From contig UQTD01000083.1 of the NCBI GenBank assembly GCA_900543845.1, positions 1 through 6,995 on the forward strand: 6,995 nucleotides of DNA. Reading direction: 5' to 3'. Both the position numbers and the translations under genes were made by a program. A model generated the notes under the pieces. That model saw only the letters and a program-made list of their open reading frames with translations, searched no databases and was not told where the DNA came from. Origin of the DNA: an uncultured Collinsella sp. Its GTDB lineage: Bacteria > Actinomycetota > Coriobacteriia > Coriobacteriales > Coriobacteriaceae. Shown here in pieces: positions 5,135 through 6,995 of this stretch. Each line of letters starts with the position of its first letter. The stretch's first letter is position 1.

Positions 5135-6322
5135 ATGTTCAACACCATTATCATTACGGTCAAGACGCTGCTGCGCCGGCCGAGCACGTGGGTTTGGGGC
5201 GCTCTCTTTCCCATCGCGCTTTCCACGATGTTTATGTTTATGTTTGCGAACCCCAGCTCCGACGGCACGGTCGACCCGGTGCCGGTTGCCGTCGTGGCGG
5301 ATGAGGCCTGGGACGCTTCGTCCTTTAAGGACGTGGCGACGTCGCTTGCCAAGGAAGGCGACGACCAACTGCTCGATGTGAGCGAGTACGAAGACTTGGC
5401 TGCCGCGCGCAAAGCACTCAAGGCCGGCGAGGTCGCGGGCATCTATACGGTCGACGACGCGGGCACGCCCAAGCTCACGCTGCTTTCGAGCTATGACAAC
5501 TCGCGTGCGTCGTCGGTGCTCACTGACCGCAGCATCCTTGAGACGGTGGCAAGCTCGTATACACAAAATGCCGAGCTCATGCGCCAGATTGCCCAGGACA
5601 ACCCGGCGGCGCTCGCCGACCCGGAGGCGGTTGCGCGCGCCCTGTCGCTCGAGGGCGGCACCCGCCGCGTAAGCCTGACACGCACAACGCCCGATGGCAC
5701 GGTCATCTACTACTACGCGCTCTTTGGCCTGGTCGCGATGATGTCTGCCGAGTTTGCCGCCTTGAGCGTCGTCGATCTGCAGCCCAATCTGTCGGGCCTT
5801 GGTGCGCGTCGCTGTGTGGGCGGTCTTTCCAAGACGGCGTCGCTGGCCGGTATCTTTGTGGGTTCGTGGCTGGTCTCCTTAGCTTCGATGACGATTGCGA
5901 TTGGCTACGTGCGCCTGGTCGTGGGCGTCGACTTTGGCGGGCGCGAGGGGCTGTGTCTGGTGGGCGGTGCCGCTTCCGCGCTTGCCGCCACGGGCTTGGG
6001 GCTCTTTGTGGGCACGCTTCCCGTTAAGGGCGGCAAGGCGTCCAAGTCGGGCATCCTCACGGGCTTTGCCACCACGTGCGCCCTGTTCGCCGGCCTCTAC
6101 GGCGAGCCGGCGATGGCGCTTGCCGACGATGTCGCCCGCGCCTGCCCGGCCGAGTGCTGGCTCAATCCCGTCAAGCTTATCTGCGACATGTTCAACCGTC
6201 TGTATTTCTTTGAGGACCTGGGCCCCTTTGCCGTTCGCGCCGGTGCGCTGGTCCTTATGGCGTTGCTGTTCGTTGCCGCCGCCACGCTGATCTTTGGAAG
6301 GAGCCGCTATGAGCACCTTTAA
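5135..6322 (+). CDS. ABC-2 type permease, first subunit
   Basis: This 395-residue membrane protein forms half of the export channel. It has one hydrophobic helix near the N-terminus (about 18-38, rich in Met and Phe), then a large mainly polar domain (about 40-188) expected outside the membrane. Five more hydrophobic segments follow, at about 190-213, 234-264, 272-294, 306-323 and 365-388. This one-plus-five layout is typical of the long ABC-2 permeases of the YhgE/NatB/LinY style. The NPVKLICDMFNRLYFF segment (344-359) between the last two helices resembles the conserved loop of this family. It starts 9 bp after the ATPase, with a G-rich ribosome site, and its end overlaps the next permease by 14 bases. 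Two unlike permeases with one ATPase suggest a heterodimeric channel with an ATPase dimer. The substrate cannot be read from sequence. Confidence 0.9.
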   Translation: MFNTIIITVKTLLRRPSTWVWGALFPIALSTMFMFMFANPSSDGTVDPVPVAVVADEAWDASSFKDVATSLAKEGDDQLLDVSEYEDLAAARKALKAGEVAGIYTVDDAGTPKLTLLSSYDNSRASSVLTDRSILETVASSYTQNAELMRQIAQDNPAALADPEAVARALSLEGGTRRVSLTRTTPDGTVIYYYALFGLVAMMSAEFAALSVVDLQPNLSGLGARRCVGGLSKTASLAGIFVGSWLVSLASMTIAIGYVRLVVGVDFGGREGLCLVGGAASALAATGLGLFVGTLPVKGGKASKSGILTGFATTCALFAGLYGEPAMALADDVARACPAECWLNPVKLICDMFNRLYFFEDLGPFAVRAGALVLMALLFVAAATLIFGRSRYEHL

Positions 6323-6995
6323 GACCGCGCTTCGCATGGCGCTGGCGCACCCGTTCTACCTGCTCATCTATACGGTGTTCATCTCGCTCATGGGCGTATT
6401 CATCGCGGCATCGGTGAGCTGGAACTCGTCGCAGCTCACCGAGTACAAGCCCTACGATGCCAACGTGATCGTGGTCGACCGCGACGACAGCGACCTTTCG
6501 CGTGCGCTTACCAAGCATTTGGGTTCTCGTTTTGAGCTGGTCACGGGCGTCGGCGGCGACACCTACGACCTTGCGGACGCGCTATCCAAGAGCAACAGCG
6601 CCAAAGGTAGCGCCGACTGCGTGTTCTTTATCCCGGAGGGGTTTGAGGGCGACCTTGTTGCAGCCGCCCGCGCGGGGGAGTCTCTGCCCAAGCTCGATGT
6701 GACCTACGGCGCCGGCACCATGGCGGCAGCGCTTTCGTCTGCCGAGGCCTCGCGCTGGATCTCGCTCGCGGGTGCTGCGGCGGCCCTAGAGCCCGCCGCC
6801 TCTAATGGTGACGTCGCCAAGGCTGCCGAGCATGCGGCCGCGAAGCGCGCCAAGGTCGAGATCGAGCAGGTCAAAGGCGGAAAGGAACGCCTGGTGATTA
6901 CCGAGATTCCGTATACGATGATCGGCGCAAACATCGGAAAGTTCTTAAACGATGTCTGCAATCTTGTAGAGACAAAGAAGACAAACGATATCGTA
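6309..6995 (+). CDS. ABC-2 type permease, second subunit, 5' part, with a foreign in-frame tail
   Basis: The frame opens at ATG 6309, 14 bases inside the preceding permease, with a strong GGAAGGAG site at 6296-6303. It stays open to the right edge (229 codons). Residues 1-180 look like the paralogue of the first permease: an N-terminal helix (about 16-36, YLLIYTVFISLMGVFIAA) followed by a polar, probably extracellular domain with an Ala-rich stretch (about 137-180). From about residue 180 the protein no longer looks like a permease: RAKVEIEQ, then GKERLVITEIPYT and further residues match the GyrA/ParC topoisomerase family. The true permease should continue with more extracellular domain and five more helices, none of which appear. 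The permease identity of the first 180 residues is confident; the tail is probably not part of the same natural gene. Confidence 0.85.
   Translation, partial: MSTFKTALRMALAHPFYLLIYTVFISLMGVFIAASVSWNSSQLTEYKPYDANVIVVDRDDSDLSRALTKHLGSRFELVTGVGGDTYDLADALSKSNSAKGSADCVFFIPEGFEGDLVAAARAGESLPKLDVTYGAGTMAAALSSAEASRWISLAGAAAALEPAASNGDVAKAAEHAAAKRAKVEIEQVKGGKERLVITEIPYTMIGANIGKFLNDVCNLVETKKTNDIV
6849..6995 (+). other. Fragment of DNA topoisomerase (ATP-hydrolysing) subunit A, GyrA/ParC family, joined in frame
   Basis: These 49 codons read AKVEIEQVKGGKERLVITEI, then PYTMIGANIGKFLNDVCNLV, then ETKKTNDIV. This fits the segment of GyrA/ParC after the catalytic tyrosine region, where E. coli GyrA has [29 protein letters not shown] followed by an IAELVKEKRVEGI-type helix. 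The TEIPY core and the KK.(N/E)..I end line up well. From 6870 to 6995 the GC content is 56 of 126 bases (44%), and codons such as TTA, GTA, ACA and AAT appear, unlike the permease before it. The source is probably a lower-GC bacterium such as a Clostridia member, which is inference. The junction must lie within about 6846-6870. It is most simply an assembly chimera at the contig edge; a real recombination is less likely. Confidence 0.8.

Noticed and set aside
4115..5566. A 483-codon open frame on the minus strand opposite the ABC ATPase and permease
   Set aside because: It is an antisense shadow of GC-rich codons. It has no recognisable domain, is rich in His, Arg and Ala, and lies opposite two genes with clear motifs.

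Overview
The window is GC-rich bacterial DNA with tightly packed genes, Shine-Dalgarno sites of the AAGGAG type and a strong bias to G or C at the third codon position. The gene set is an energy-converting [NiFe] hydrogenase, a LuxR/NarL-type two-component pair and an ABC-2 exporter. Together these suggest a gut actinobacterium of the Coriobacteriia, perhaps Collinsella. That placement is inference from gene style, not from a marker gene.

Region 1 (1-1657, + strand) is the 3' end of a group 4, Ech-like membrane hydrogenase operon. It holds the Ala/Lys-rich C-terminus of an upstream subunit (probably NuoC/EchD-like), the catalytic large subunit (NuoD/EchE-like, with both nickel-binding CxxC motifs) and the two-cluster ferredoxin subunit (NuoI/EchF-like). 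Electrons would pass from ferredoxin through the iron-sulfur subunits to the NiFe site, making H2 while the membrane arm, outside this window, moves ions.

Region 2 (1658-2214) has no convincing gene. It carries a perfect 14-bp hairpin, a strong bidirectional terminator, and two copies of an imperfect palindromic element offset by exactly 247 bp. The terminator lies in the centre of the first copy, and the second copy holds a decayed version of it. Between the copies (about 1878-1990) are only short GC-rich inverted repeats.

Region 3 (2215-3986, - strand) is a two-gene operon: a five-helix sensor histidine kinase and its response regulator, joined by a 4-bp stop/start overlap. It is divergent from region 4 across a 200-bp promoter region, where the kinase appears to have a leaderless promoter.

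Region 4 (4187-6995, + strand) is an ABC exporter operon: an ATPase, a complete ABC-2 permease and the start of a second ABC-2 permease. The divergent two-component pair probably controls it, but its substrate cannot be told from sequence.

The most surprising point is the right edge. From about 6850 the second permease frame runs, without a stop, into a segment that reads as type II topoisomerase subunit A (GyrA/ParC). GC content falls to about 44% there. This looks like a chimera joined at a short shared sequence, most likely an assembly artefact. Nothing else in the window requires a new biological system.
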